A stretch of 64,000 bases of DNA from Marinobacter orientalis (GCF_004792665.1 NZ_SRZX01000003.1:62001-126000); one strand, 5' to 3'. Shown: positions 24,279 to 33,923, counted from the first letter of the stretch. The notes: generated from the letters alone by a model not told the origin. Numbers and translations are program-made.

Positions 24279-26171
24279 ATGCCCTGGGGAGAATTCAAAA
24301 ATATCGTGGCCGAGCGGCGCCTGTTCCAGCGTCGTGCCATTGTCATGCTGTTGCTGGTGTTGGTATTGCTGGGCCTGCTGGTTGCCAGAATGTATCAGTT
24401 GCAGGTTGTTGAGCACGATATTTACACGACGCTTTCGGACAAGAACCGTGTCCAGGTACAGTCGGTAGCGCCTCCCCGAGGCCTGGTCTACGACCGTAAT
24501 GATGTGCTCCTGGCGGAAAATCGCCCCGTTTTCAGCGTAACGCTGGTGCCCGAACGTGTCGGCGATATGCAGCAGACCCTGGCCAAACTCCACGGCATGC
24601 TGAGTATTTCCGAAGAGGATATGGAGCGATTCAACCGCCGGTTGCTCGAGCCTCGCCGCCCGTTCCAGGAGTTGCCTCTGCGTTATGACCTCAACGAGCA
24701 GGAAATTGCCCGCCTGGCGGTTCATCGCCATGAATTGCCCGGGGTCGAGGTGTCCGCCGAGCTGGTGCGTTACTATCCCCACAGCGAGCTTACCGCCCAC
24801 GCCCTGGGTTATGTGGGACGCATCAACCGGCAGGAGTTGCAGCGAATCGATCCGGTTAACTACGCGGGTACGAACTACATCGGCAAGTCTGGCGTAGAGC
24901 GGTTCTATGAAGAGCTCCTGCACGGGCGTGTCGGCTACCAGCATGTGGAAACCAATGCCCGTGGCCGAACGCTGCGCGTGCTTGAACGCGAGAATCCTGT
25001 GCCGGGGGAGGACATCCGCCTCCACATGGATTTACGGCTGCAGCGGCTGGCGCATGAACTGCTGGATGGCCGGCGTGGCGCCATCATTGCGATCGAGCCT
25101 TCCACCGGAGGCCTTCTGGCACTTGCAAGCGTTCCCGGCTTTGATGCCAACCAGTTTGTGACCGGTATTGGTGTCGAAGCCTATCGCGAACTCAGTACAA
25201 GTGTCGACAAGCCGCTTTTCAACAGGGCTCTGCGGGGCCAATATCCCCCGGGCTCGACACTCAAGCCCATGCTCGCCATCGCTGCGCTCGACAGCGGTGC
25301 GGTAACCCGCGACAAGACCATCTGGGATCCCGGATACTTCCGGCTGACCCCTGGCGGGCGTCCCTGGCGGGACTGGAAACGGGGTGGTCACGGCTGGGTC
25401 GACCTTACTGCGGCGGTTGCCGAATCCTGTGATATCTATTTTTACGAAGCGGCCGTGGCCATGGGCGTTGATACCATGCATCAGTACCTTTCCCAGTTCG
25501 GGTTTGGCGAAGATGCGACCCTGGATGTTGCCGGGGCTTTGAGTGGGCTACTGCCGTCCCGGGACTGGAAACGTGCCGTTCACAGTGAACCCTGGTATCC
25601 GGGAGACTCGGTAAACCTGGGTATTGGGCAGGGGTTCATGTTGTCAACGCCGCTGCAGCTGGCTACCGCCACGTCGGTTATCGCCAACCGCGGTAATTGG
25701 GCCGAACCCAGGCTGCTGAAAGAGGTCAAGGGTGACCGTTCGATTGACGAAGTGCTGCCCACCGGCAGCCATCAGTCCATCGAGCTTGAGAACCCGGATG
25801 ACTGGGAGTTCGTTGTCGAGTCCATGGCTGAGGTGATGCACGGTAGCAAGGGCACAGCCCGCGGCGCAGGGCGTGGTGCTCCCTATCGTATGGCCGGCAA
25901 GACCGGCACGGCACAGGTTTTCAGTCTGGCCGAGGATGAGGAATACGACGAAGAGGAAATTCGCGAGCGTTTGCGGGATCACGCCCTGTTTGTCGGCTTT
26001 GCGCCAGTGGACAACCCGCAGATTGCCGTTGCCGTGATCGTGGAAAACGGGGGAAGTGGCAGTGGAACGGCGGCGCCGGTCGCCCGGGCCATGTTCGATG
26101 CCTGGTTGCTCGGCTTTCCCGCGGAGGGAGAAGCTCTGGTGATCGGTTCGTCCGCGGAGGCGTCACGCTGA
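24279..26171 (+). CDS. mrdA: Peptidoglycan D,D-transpeptidase MrdA (PBP2)
   Basis: PBP2 crosslinks peptidoglycan in the elongation complex with RodA. The 630-residue protein has one N-terminal membrane anchor (about 20-40), a dimerisation/pedestal domain, and a class-B transpeptidase domain with the nucleophile S326 and K329 in GSTLKP, the SxN-type motif as SCD at 383-385, and KTGT at 541-544. SCD instead of SxN is usual for PBP2. It overlaps rodA by one base (TGATG). Confidence 0.97.
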   Translation: MPWGEFKNIVAERRLFQRRAIVMLLLVLVLLGLLVARMYQLQVVEHDIYTTLSDKNRVQVQSVAPPRGLVYDRNDVLLAENRPVFSVTLVPERVGDMQQTLAKLHGMLSISEEDMERFNRRLLEPRRPFQELPLRYDLNEQEIARLAVHRHELPGVEVSAELVRYYPHSELTAHALGYVGRINRQELQRIDPVNYAGTNYIGKSGVERFYEELLHGRVGYQHVETNARGRTLRVLERENPVPGEDIRLHMDLRLQRLAHELLDGRRGAIIAIEPSTGGLLALASVPGFDANQFVTGIGVEAYRELSTSVDKPLFNRALRGQYPPGSTLKPMLAIAALDSGAVTRDKTIWDPGYFRLTPGGRPWRDWKRGGHGWVDLTAAVAESCDIYFYEAAVAMGVDTMHQYLSQFGFGEDATLDVAGALSGLLPSRDWKRAVHSEPWYPGDSVNLGIGQGFMLSTPLQLATATSVIANRGNWAEPRLLKEVKGDRSIDEVLPTGSHQSIELENPDDWEFVVESMAEVMHGSKGTARGAGRGAPYRMAGKTGTAQVFSLAEDEEYDEEEIRERLRDHALFVGFAPVDNPQIAVAVIVENGGSGSGTAAPVARAMFDAWLLGFPAEGEALVIGSSAEASR

Positions 26172-27313
26172 TGTCAGCCGGAAGCCTGTTTAACCAGTCA
26201 GCGCGGCATCCTTTATCGGGTCCTCGTGGTATCTGGTCCGTTCTGCATATCGACCCGATCCTGCTGTTTCTGTTGCTGGTACTCATTGCGGGTGGCCTGG
26301 TGGTGCTGTATAGCGGAGCAGACCAGAACATGGCAGTGGTGAAAGCCCAGGGCATCCGCATGGGTGTGGCCCTGATTGTGATGTTCGTGTTTGCGCAGCT
26401 TGATCCGGCTGTATTCAGGCGCTGGTCCCCCTGGCTGTTCGCGGCGGGTGTTGCGTCGCTTGTGGCGGTAATGCTGGTTGGCGTAGGCGCCAAGGGCGCA
26501 CAGCGCTGGCTGGCCATTCCCGGTCTGCCACGCTTCCAGCCTTCGGAATTGATGAAACTGGTGGTGCCGATGATGGCCGCCTGGTATCTGTCGCGCCATT
26601 ACCTGCCCCCCAGGCTTCGTCATGTGGTGGTGGCATTACTGATCGTGCTTTTGCCCATGGTGCTCATTATCCTGCAACCGGATCTCGGGACCTCGCTACT
26701 GGTGGGCTCAGCCGGAATATTCGTGGTATTTTTTGCCGGTATAAGCTGGCGGCTGATCGGCGCTTTCTTTGCCATGGTGTCGGTTGCTGCGCCGCTGATG
26801 TGGTTCTTTGTTTTACGGGAGTACCAGAAGCAGCGTGTGTTGACCCTGCTTGATCCCCAAAGTGACCCGCTTGGTGCCGGCTGGAACATTATCCAGTCCA
26901 AGACTGCCATTGGTTCCGGTGGCGTGGATGGTAAGGGCTGGCTGCAGGGAACCCAGTCCCACCTGGAATTCCTGCCCGAAAGCCATACCGATTTTATCGT
27001 GGCCGTGCTGGCGGAAGAATTCGGCTTTGTGGGCATGCTGATTCTCCTGGTGGTCTATCTTCTGATCATTCTGCGCTGCCTGTACATTGCCGCCACCGCC
27101 CAGGACTCTTTCAGCCGATTGCTGGCTGGCGCACTGACAATGACGTTTTTTATCTACATTTTCGTCAACGTGGGTATGGTCAGCGGTCTGCTTCCGGTGG
27201 TGGGGGTGCCGTTGCCGCTGGTGAGCTATGGAGGAACGTCCGGGGTAACACTGATGGCTGCCTTCGGGGTGCTGATGTCGGTCCATACACACCGGCGGAT
27301 GATCAGTGCCTGA
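26171..27313 (+). CDS. rodA: Rod-shape peptidoglycan glycosyltransferase RodA
   Basis: RodA is the SEDS-family glycosyltransferase that polymerises lipid II with PBP2 during cell elongation. The 380-residue protein has about ten membrane segments. Conserved SEDS stretches include FQPSELMKL, LQPDLGTSLL, SGGVDGKGWLQGTQSHLEFLPESHTDFIVAVLAEEFG and LPLVSYGGTSG near the end. The start codon overlaps the mrdA stop, so the two partners are translated together. Confidence 0.97.
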   Translation: MSAGSLFNQSARHPLSGPRGIWSVLHIDPILLFLLLVLIAGGLVVLYSGADQNMAVVKAQGIRMGVALIVMFVFAQLDPAVFRRWSPWLFAAGVASLVAVMLVGVGAKGAQRWLAIPGLPRFQPSELMKLVVPMMAAWYLSRHYLPPRLRHVVVALLIVLLPMVLIILQPDLGTSLLVGSAGIFVVFFAGISWRLIGAFFAMVSVAAPLMWFFVLREYQKQRVLTLLDPQSDPLGAGWNIIQSKTAIGSGGVDGKGWLQGTQSHLEFLPESHTDFIVAVLAEEFGFVGMLILLVVYLLIILRCLYIAATAQDSFSRLLAGALTMTFFIYIFVNVGMVSGLLPVVGVPLPLVSYGGTSGVTLMAAFGVLMSVHTHRRMISA

Positions 27314-27478
27314 TGCCCCGGCCGGTAACCATGGACAGTGAGTAATGGTTGCAGGGTCTGCCGGCATGGTAATCTTGGCCGCTTCAGCACTGGCGACGGT
27401 CGTTGCTCGCTGTTATGGCGGCTATTATGGCAATAGTATGTTGGTAAAGTTTCGGGTTACACCCGGTCAAGGGGATTC

Positions 27479-28507
27479 ATGAAAGCTGTCAGGTATTTGA
27501 TCGCTGCCGGATTGGCAATGGTGTGGTTTCTGTCCCCGTCCCTGGTGCTGGCCGGAGGATATGAAAAAACGCCCGAAGGTCGTGATTTTGCCCGTGAGAT
27601 GGCGGAACGCTATGGATTCGAAGAGCAGCGTGTCACCGGGCTGCTGGCCAAGGCTGAGCGCCGGGATGCGATACTGGACGCGATCAGCCGGCCGGCGGAG
27701 AAAACCCTTGAGTGGTACGAATATCGCCGGATCTTTATGCGCGAAGAACGTATTGAGCAGGGAGTCGATTTCCTCGGGCAACATCGGGAGGCATTTGAGC
27801 GGGCAGAAAGCGAGTACGGAGTGCCGGCATCGGTCATCGCCGCTATTATTGGCGTCGAAACCTGGTATGGCACCTACAAGGGAAAACACCGGGTACTGGA
27901 TGCCCTTGCTACACTGGCATTCGATTATCCGCCCCGGAGCCGTTTTTTCCGCAGCGAACTCGCCCAGTACCTGCTGATGACCCGTGAGCAGGGCTTCGAC
28001 CCGCTTGAGTTGACCGGCTCTTACGCGGGGGCAATGGGATATGGCCAGTTCATTTCCAGCAGCTACCGGCATTATGCCATCGACTTCGATGGTGACGGCA
28101 TGGCCGATATCTTCGCTAATCCTGTGGATGCCATCGGCAGCGTTGCCAACTATTTCCGCGCCCATCACTGGCAAGCGGGCAATCCCGTGGCGGAGCAAAT
28201 CGATGCCAGCCTGCCGGAATCCTCGCCTCTGCTGACCGGCGGCCTGAAGCCTGAACTGACCGTCGCTGACTACCAGCAAGCGGGTATAGTGCCAAACACC
28301 GATGTATCTGCAGGAGACCAGGCCCGTGCGATCCGTCTTACGGGCGAAGAGGACCCGGAGTTATGGCTGACGTACCATAACTTTTATGTGATAACCCGCT
28401 ACAATCACAGTCATCTCTATGCCATGGCAGTGCACCAGTTGGCTGGTGCGCTGGAAAAGCGGGCAGAACAGGCAGAGAAAAATGACAAGGTAGCAGGCAG
28501 CTCGTGA
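27479..28507 (+). CDS. mltB: Lytic murein transglycosylase B, apparently soluble
   Basis: MltB cleaves the glycan strand of peptidoglycan, forming 1,6-anhydro ends. The 342-residue protein shows the catalytic E127 in IIGVETWYGTYKG and YAGAMGYGQFISSSYRHYAIDFDGDG in the Slt/MltB fold. The N-terminus is a signal peptide ending SLVLAGGYE; no lipobox cysteine follows, so unlike E. coli MltB this looks like a soluble periplasmic form (SltB-like). It stands 165 bp after rodA, and its stop overlaps the rlpA GTG start by 4 bp. Confidence 0.92.
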   Translation: MKAVRYLIAAGLAMVWFLSPSLVLAGGYEKTPEGRDFAREMAERYGFEEQRVTGLLAKAERRDAILDAISRPAEKTLEWYEYRRIFMREERIEQGVDFLGQHREAFERAESEYGVPASVIAAIIGVETWYGTYKGKHRVLDALATLAFDYPPRSRFFRSELAQYLLMTREQGFDPLELTGSYAGAMGYGQFISSSYRHYAIDFDGDGMADIFANPVDAIGSVANYFRAHHWQAGNPVAEQIDASLPESSPLLTGGLKPELTVADYQQAGIVPNTDVSAGDQARAIRLTGEEDPELWLTYHNFYVITRYNHSHLYAMAVHQLAGALEKRAEQAEKNDKVAGSS

Positions 28508-29376
28508 CGAAATTCCAGGTTGTATTGCTTATGTTGGGGATACTGTCCCTCGCCGGGTGTGCGTCATCGCCCGAGCCGGATCATTCTTCCCGCTATACCC
28601 TTTCCCAGGATCGGGCACCTGCGGGCAGTTTTGATGTTTCCGGACTTGCTGATGCGAAACCCCGCTATGAGGAGCCCCGTCGGGCCGGAAATATGTCAAC
28701 CTATCAGGTCTGGGGCAAGGAATACCGTGTTCTGGACAGTAACGACGGCTATGTCCAGCGTGGCACAGCGAGCTGGTATGGTGAAAAGTTCCATGGCCAC
28801 AAAACCTCCAACGGTGAGGTTTTTGACATGTACAAAATGTCCGCAGCCCACAAGAGCCTGAGGATTCCCGGATATGCCCGCGTTACCAATCTCGACAACG
28901 GCCGCTCTGTGGTCGTCAGGGTCAATGACCGCGGCCCGTTCCACGGCGACCGCCTGATTGACCTCTCTTATGCGGCAGCCAAGAAGTTGGGTTATCATGG
29001 CAGGGGAACCGCCAGGGTCGAAGTGGCAGCCATCACGGTTAAACCGGATGGTTCAATGACCCTTGCTGGCAGGCCCTTTCCTGATGCCGGGGCACCCGTT
29101 GCTACCGAGCGACTGGCTGACCAGGGCAGCGGTAACCGGTCGCTGTTCGTCCAGCTGGGTTCGTTCAGCCAACGAAACCCTGCCGAGGCGCTACTGGACC
29201 GCGCCCGGCGGGCCGTCGAAAACCCCATGCGGGTGAGGGAAGTTGAAACGGCGTCAGGTCGCTTCCATCGCGTTCAGGTGGGACCGTTCAGGGATGAGAA
29301 CGAAGCCCTCAGAGCCCAGAACCTGCTGGAAAACCACGGATTTGGTCAGTCAATATTGCTGACCGATACACACTGA
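28504..29376 (+). CDS. rlpA: Septal ring lytic transglycosylase lipoprotein RlpA
   Basis: RlpA is an outer-membrane lipoprotein; in Pseudomonas it cleaves naked (stem-less) glycan strands at the septum. The 290-residue protein starts at GTG 28504 (GTGA overlap with mltB) with a lipobox LAGC at residues 17-20. A double-psi barrel domain (about 80-170, GTASWYGEKFHGHKTSNGE to VRVNDRGPFHGDRLIDLS) is followed by a C-terminal SPOR domain (about 210-285, LFVQLGSFSQRNPAEAL) that binds denuded septal glycan. Confidence 0.96.
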   Translation: MTKFQVVLLMLGILSLAGCASSPEPDHSSRYTLSQDRAPAGSFDVSGLADAKPRYEEPRRAGNMSTYQVWGKEYRVLDSNDGYVQRGTASWYGEKFHGHKTSNGEVFDMYKMSAAHKSLRIPGYARVTNLDNGRSVVVRVNDRGPFHGDRLIDLSYAAAKKLGYHGRGTARVEVAAITVKPDGSMTLAGRPFPDAGAPVATERLADQGSGNRSLFVQLGSFSQRNPAEALLDRARRAVENPMRVREVETASGRFHRVQVGPFRDENEALRAQNLLENHGFGQSILLTDTH

Positions 29377-29407
29377 ACCAGTCACCCACTAGATACTGAA
29401 TGGACCC

Positions 29408-30574
29408 ATGGCAATAAACAATGTATTCCGCGCCTGTACCGCTGTTCTCATTCTGGCCCTGCTGACGGCAATGCCGGCCGCGGCACAGTCTGTGCTGATA
29501 CCGTCGCCGCCCCAGATCGCCGCGACTTCCTATATTCTGATGGACCCTCTGTCCGGGCGCATCATCATGGAGGAAAACAGCCAGGAGCGCCTGCCCCCGG
29601 CGAGTCTGACCAAGATGATGACAGCCTATATCGTTGAGCGGGAACTGGACGAAGGCCGGATCGCCATGTCTGACATGGTGCCTGTCAGTGTCAACGCCTG
29701 GCGCACGGGAGGCTCTCGTACCTTCATTCAGGAAGGTACCCGGGTGTCGGTCGAAGACCTGCTGAAGGGCGTTATTATCCAGTCGGGAAATGATGCTTCC
29801 GTGGCTCTGGCAGAGTTTGTTGCCGGCAGCGAAGATGCTTTTGTGGATATCATGAACCAGCAGGCCGAGATACTGGGTATGAATAGCACCAGCTTCTCCA
29901 ATGCCACCGGCCTGCCTGCGCAGGACCAGTTCTCGACTGCCTACGACCTGGCGCTGCTGGCCAGGGCAATTATCAATGACTACCCCGAGAACTACCCGCT
30001 GTACGCACAAAAGCATTTCACCTTCAATAATATTCGCCAGCCTAACCGCAACAGTCTGCTGTGGCGCGATGACAGTGTTGACGGCCTGAAGACCGGCCAT
30101 ACGGAAGAGGCCGGTTACTGCCTGGTGGCATCTGCCAAACGCAATGACACCCGAATGATTGCAGTGGTGATGGGGGCTGACAGTCCCGCTGCCCGCGCCC
30201 AGGAAGTACAGAAAATGCTTAACTACGGCTTCCGTTATTACCAGACAGAGCGCCTGTTCCGTAATGGCCAGGAGCTGCTGGAAGCAAAGATCTGGGGCGG
30301 CGAGAGCGATACCCTGTCCGTGGGTGTTGTGGAAGACGTCCACGTAACGATTCCCAGGGGCTCACGCGACTCCCTGGACTCAACGGTAGAGCTGGATTCT
30401 GTTATCAGGGCGCCTGTGGCCAAAGGGGATGAGCTGGGCCGGGTAACGGTGCAACTGGACGGTGAAGTCGTGGTTGATCAGCCGGTACTTGCTCTCAGTG
30501 ATGTGCCCGAGGGCGGATTCTTCAAGAGAATCTGGGACGCCATCAAGCTATTCTTTATCCAGTTGTTCGAGTAA
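29408..30574 (+). CDS. dacA: D-alanyl-D-alanine carboxypeptidase DacA (PBP5/6)
   Basis: DacA trims the terminal D-Ala from peptidoglycan stem peptides in the periplasm. The 388-residue protein has a signal peptide (cleavage near residue 26, AAA-QS), the penicillin-binding motifs S66-L-T-K69, SGN at 126-128 and KTG at 228-230, a beta-rich PBP5_C domain (about 285-375), and a C-terminal amphipathic helix FFKRIWDAIKLFFIQLFE that anchors it to the inner membrane. It follows rlpA by 31 bp and precedes ybeD by 28 bp. Confidence 0.97.
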   Translation: MAINNVFRACTAVLILALLTAMPAAAQSVLIPSPPQIAATSYILMDPLSGRIIMEENSQERLPPASLTKMMTAYIVERELDEGRIAMSDMVPVSVNAWRTGGSRTFIQEGTRVSVEDLLKGVIIQSGNDASVALAEFVAGSEDAFVDIMNQQAEILGMNSTSFSNATGLPAQDQFSTAYDLALLARAIINDYPENYPLYAQKHFTFNNIRQPNRNSLLWRDDSVDGLKTGHTEEAGYCLVASAKRNDTRMIAVVMGADSPAARAQEVQKMLNYGFRYYQTERLFRNGQELLEAKIWGGESDTLSVGVVEDVHVTIPRGSRDSLDSTVELDSVIRAPVAKGDELGRVTVQLDGEVVVDQPVLALSDVPEGGFFKRIWDAIKLFFIQLFE

Positions 30575-30602
30575 GGGCCGGTGCGCCCGGGAGAAAGCGT
30601 CA

Positions 30603-30872
30603 ATGAGTGAGCCAAAAGCACCCACGATCGAGTTTCCCTGTGACTACCCAATCAAGGTCATCGGGGACTCAGCCCCGGACTTTGTGCAGTTTGTGGTGGA
30701 AGTGGTAGAACAGTACGCGCCAGGGCTTTCCGAAAAAGATGTGTCTGTCCGGGAAAGCAGTGGGGGGCGCTTTTCCTCTGTCAACCTGACAATCGTCGCC
30801 ACTGGCGAGCCCCAGCTTAAAGCCCTGTTTGAAGAGCTCAAGGCCAGTGGCCGGGTCCATATGGTGTTGTGA
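30603..30872 (+). CDS. ybeD: YbeD family (DUF493) protein
   Basis: This 89-residue protein belongs to the small DUF493 family, an ACT-like ferredoxin fold of unknown function, found between dacA and lipB in many gammaproteobacteria. It begins [21 protein letters not shown] and ends [11 protein letters not shown], both typical. ATG 30603 follows GGGAGAA. lipB starts 4 bp later; the steady neighbour relation suggests a link to lipoylation but none is proven. Confidence 0.92.
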   Translation: MSEPKAPTIEFPCDYPIKVIGDSAPDFVQFVVEVVEQYAPGLSEKDVSVRESSGGRFSSVNLTIVATGEPQLKALFEELKASGRVHMVL

Positions 30873-30876
30873 CCTG

Positions 30877-31515
30877 ATGGACGAATTGATTGTTCGTACA
30901 CTGGGAGAGCAGCCCTATCTGGAAACCTGGGAGGCGATGAAAGCCTATACCGCAAGCCGGGATGCTTCGACGCCGGACGAAATCTGGCTGCTGGAACATC
31001 CACGGGTATACACCCAGGGACAGGCAGGAAAGGCCGAGCACATTCTTGCGCCGGGCGACATACCGGTCATCCAGGTAGACCGTGGCGGACAGGTGACTTA
31101 TCACGGCCCCGGCCAACTGGTGGTCTATCTTATGATCGACCTGACCAGGCGCGAGCTTGGCGTCCGCACGCTGGTGGACGTGATCGAGCGGTCCATTGTG
31201 AAGACTCTTGCCGGGTTCGGAATTACCGCGTCACCCAGGCCTGACGCGCCGGGTGTGTATGTTGACGACGCCAAGATTGCTTCCCTTGGCCTGCGGGTAA
31301 AGCGCGGCTGTTCCTTCCATGGTCTGGCGCTGAATGTGTCGATGGATATGGAGCCTTTTCGTCGTATCAACCCCTGTGGTTACGCCGGCCTGTCCATGTG
31401 CCAGATGCGTGACTTTGTTCCGGGCGTGGACATTGGCGACGTTGCTAGCGCTCTTTCCCGGGAGCTTGGCGCCAGTCTGGCCCACGGAAGCATCTGCGAG
31501 ATTGCCCAGCGTTGA
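30877..31515 (+). CDS. lipB: Octanoyltransferase LipB
   Basis: LipB moves octanoate from acyl carrier protein to the lipoyl domains of 2-oxoacid dehydrogenases and GcvH. The 212-residue protein has [12 protein letters not shown] at 69-80 and the catalytic pair K133 ([10 protein letters not shown]) and C167 (INPCGYAG). The ATG at 30877 gives the family length; an upstream in-frame start inside ybeD is not supported. The partner gene lipA is not next to it but lies at 56286-57335 in this window. Confidence 0.96.
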   Translation: MDELIVRTLGEQPYLETWEAMKAYTASRDASTPDEIWLLEHPRVYTQGQAGKAEHILAPGDIPVIQVDRGGQVTYHGPGQLVVYLMIDLTRRELGVRTLVDVIERSIVKTLAGFGITASPRPDAPGVYVDDAKIASLGLRVKRGCSFHGLALNVSMDMEPFRRINPCGYAGLSMCQMRDFVPGVDIGDVASALSRELGASLAHGSICEIAQR

Positions 31516-31607
31516 CGGCGCCCCGATTAGGCTTGAACGTGTAGATATCCGTATAATGGTTGAAGAGGCCGATAACGCCAACACTTACTGAACCGGGCAG
31601 GTTTTTG

Positions 31608-33050
31608 ATGGCACCCAGACCCAAGAGCACCTCCGTTGCACGTATCAAGACCGGAAGTTTTGAGCGCCGTCTCACACTGACAAGAGCGGGGCTGTTTGCC
31701 GGTACACGTATGGCCTCTCACATGGCTACCAACTGGTTCGGCAGCAAGGACAAACGGGATGCCAGGCATCGCAGGATGTTGTCCAGCCAGGCCGAATTCC
31801 TGGTCGATGAGCTGGGTAAGCTGAAAGGCAGTGTGGTCAAAATCGGGCAGGTAATGGCCCTGTATGGTGAACATTTCCTGCCGGAAGAAGTGACGGAAGC
31901 GTTGCACACCCTGGAAGACCAGACCACCTGGCTTGAGTGGTCGTCCATTGAACGGGTGCTGAAAGACGAGCTGGGTGCTCAGCGGCTGGCAGAGCTGGAA
32001 GTAGACCCGGACCCGATCGGCGCAGCCTCCCTTGGGCAGGTTCACCGGGCCCGCCGGCGCAGTGACGGACTTGAGTTGGTGCTCAAGGTCCAGTATCCGG
32101 GTGTTGACGAGGCCGTTGACAGTGACCTCAACTCGGTAGCCCAACTGCTCAGGGTTGCCCGGCTGGTATCCTTTGGCCCGGAATTCAACGACTGGCTGGA
32201 AGAAGTGCGGAACATGATGCACCGGGAGGTGGATTACCGTCTGGAGGCGTTTACCACGGAGAAATTCCGCCAGATGCTGTTGGATGATCCCCGCTTTGTG
32301 GTGCCACAGGTCATGGAGAAATACTGCACGGCTCACGTGATCGCTTCCACCTATGAACACGGACATTCCGTCAGTTCGGTTGCAGTCAGGGAGTTGTCAC
32401 TGGAGCGCCGCAGTGAGCTTGGCCGGGCGGCGCTGGAGCTGTTTTTCCGCGAGCTGTTCGTCTGGGGTGAAATCCAGACTGATCCCAACTTTGGCAACTA
32501 TCGCATTCGCATTGCCGGGGAGAGCGGCGCCGACAGCCGGCATGACCAGATCGTGTTGCTGGATTTTGGCGCAGTCCAGTCATATTCTGCGACGTTTCTT
32601 GACCCGGTAATCCAGATGATCCGGGCTTCCTACGAGGGTGACCTGGAGGCCGTTATTGATGGTGGCGTGAAGCTCCGCTTTATGAGCGAGGAATGGCCGG
32701 CGGACGTGTTGGAAAAGTTCGGTGAGGTCTGCATGTCGGTGCTGGAACCCCTGTCTCGGGATCGGAGCAACTGGCCGGATTACGCTGTAAACGACAAGGG
32801 TGAGTACCGCTGGAAGCAGAGCGACCTGCCGTCCCGCGTTGCCCGCCAGGCGGCAAAGTCCGCCATCAGCCGGTACTTCAAGGTGCCGCCGAAAGAATTC
32901 GTCTTTCTCAATCGCAAACTGATTGGGGTCTACACCTTCATTGCCGTGCTCAACGCCGAGTTCAATGGTGAGGACATACTGCGGAAATATCTCTATGGTG
33001 GCGCGGGGACCCCGGATGCTTCCAGTACAAGCCATATCACCAGGGCGTAG
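31608..33050 (+). CDS. ABC1/UbiB-family atypical kinase
   Basis: This 480-residue protein belongs to the ABC1/ADCK/UbiB family of atypical kinases or ATPases linked to ubiquinone and lipid metabolism. It shows the N-terminal KxGQ motif (GSVVKIGQVMALYGEHFLP), the Ala-rich loop IGAASLGQVHRARR, the catalytic-loop-like TDPNFGNY and the metal-binding LLDFGAVQSY. There is no C-terminal transmembrane pair as in UbiB, so it is more like the soluble AarF-like group. ATG 31608 is chosen over an upstream TTG. Its 3' end overlaps the convergent yqaA-like gene by 58 bp. Confidence 0.88.
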   Translation: MAPRPKSTSVARIKTGSFERRLTLTRAGLFAGTRMASHMATNWFGSKDKRDARHRRMLSSQAEFLVDELGKLKGSVVKIGQVMALYGEHFLPEEVTEALHTLEDQTTWLEWSSIERVLKDELGAQRLAELEVDPDPIGAASLGQVHRARRRSDGLELVLKVQYPGVDEAVDSDLNSVAQLLRVARLVSFGPEFNDWLEEVRNMMHREVDYRLEAFTTEKFRQMLLDDPRFVVPQVMEKYCTAHVIASTYEHGHSVSSVAVRELSLERRSELGRAALELFFRELFVWGEIQTDPNFGNYRIRIAGESGADSRHDQIVLLDFGAVQSYSATFLDPVIQMIRASYEGDLEAVIDGGVKLRFMSEEWPADVLEKFGEVCMSVLEPLSRDRSNWPDYAVNDKGEYRWKQSDLPSRVARQAAKSAISRYFKVPPKEFVFLNRKLIGVYTFIAVLNAEFNGEDILRKYLYGGAGTPDASSTSHITRA

Positions 33051-33433
33051 CGGATTCCCTTGCCAATACCCACCAGAACCACGAAATTGAGCCATGGCAC
33101 CCGCATGATGCCGCCCACAAGGGTAAGCGCGTCTCCGCCAATCGGTAACCAGCCCATAAGCAGTGACCACTGCCCGTAACGGTTGAACCGGATGCGGGCT
33201 CTTTCAAGCTGGTTTGCAGTCACGGGAAACCAGCGCTTGTGCTTGAAGCGATCCACCTGCCGGCCAATAATCCCATTGACGACTGAACCGAGGGTATTCC
33301 CGGCGGTGGCCCAGAACCAGATCCACCAGAGCGAATAACCCTGCGTGACCATGCCTCCGAGCAGTATTTCAGAATACGCGGGCAACAGGGTCGCTGCGGC
33401 CAGGGCGGTCGTGAAAAGGGTAAGATAGGCCAA
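32993..33433 (-). CDS. YqaA-family DedA-like membrane protein
   Basis: This inner-membrane protein of the SNARE-associated/VTT (DedA-like) superfamily is 146 residues long if it starts at TTG 33433, which follows a strong GAGGAG six bases upstream and gives the usual YqaA length (about 142). An in-frame ATG at 33517 would add 28 non-membrane residues with no good ribosome-binding site. Membrane segments are at about 5-30, 35-60, 95-115 and 120-142; GWLPIGGDALTLVGGIMRVPW is the conserved DedA-like loop. Its last 58 bp overlap the end of the convergent kinase gene. Confidence 0.8.
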   Translation of the reverse strand: MAYLTLFTTALAAATLLPAYSEILLGGMVTQGYSLWWIWFWATAGNTLGSVVNGIIGRQVDRFKHKRWFPVTANQLERARIRFNRYGQWSLLMGWLPIGGDALTLVGGIMRVPWLNFVVLVGIGKGIRYALVIWLVLEASGVPAPP

Positions 33434-33617
33434 GGGTGGCTCCTCAAAAATTAATGCCGTCCGGGGCCAGCGCCAGGAGCCGCTGACTTGGATATCGTCT
33501 ATTGCTATCGGTGCCATTCAGCCCATCAATTTTATTTTTCGCCAGACATGCGATCATAATGCAGTGTGTTCTGAGGCTGTGAGAGCCCGCCTATTTTTCC
33601 GGACCAGGAGTTGAATT

Positions 33618-33869
33618 ATGGAGCAAGTCACTATTTTTGGCCGCGCTTCCTGTGGTTTCTGTACGCGTGCAAGGCAGCTGTGCGAAATCAATGACCTTCC
33701 CTACCGTTATGTCGATATGGTGGAGGAAGGCATCAGCAAGGAGGATCTGTCGAAAACCATTGGCAAGCCGGTTCACACGGTCCCGCAGATTTTTGTGGGT
33801 CAGCAGCATGTTGGCGGATTCGATAACTTTTCCGAATACCTGGAGCGGGTTGGTACCACGGCCAGTTGA
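33618..33869 (+). CDS. grxA: Glutaredoxin 1-type thiol reductase
   Basis: This 83-residue glutaredoxin has the dithiol active site C12-G-F-C15, the cis-proline segment HTVPQIF and the glutathione-binding GGFDNFSEYL. It is the length and pattern of E. coli Grx1 (VTIFGRASCGFCTRA, EEGISKEDL, GKPVHTVPQIFV). CGFC replaces the common CPYC, which alters redox potential in related proteins. It reduces disulfides or glutathione mixed disulfides in the cytoplasm. A strong terminator follows at 33884-33923. Confidence 0.92.
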   Translation: MEQVTIFGRASCGFCTRARQLCEINDLPYRYVDMVEEGISKEDLSKTIGKPVHTVPQIFVGQQHVGGFDNFSEYLERVGTTAS

Positions 33870-33883
33870 ACAGGAAGCCGCGG

Positions 33884-33923
33884 AAAAGGGCGCGTCCGAT
33901 TAATCGGGTGGCGCCCTTTTTTT
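33884..33923. terminator. Rho-independent terminator after grxA
   Basis: AAAAGGGCGC (33884-33893) pairs with GCGCCCTTTT (33911-33920), with an inner CCGATTAATCGG palindrome, followed on the plus strand by a run of eight T (33916-33923). The A-run on the left makes it partly bidirectional, so it can also stop the convergent pfp transcript. Confidence 0.9.
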
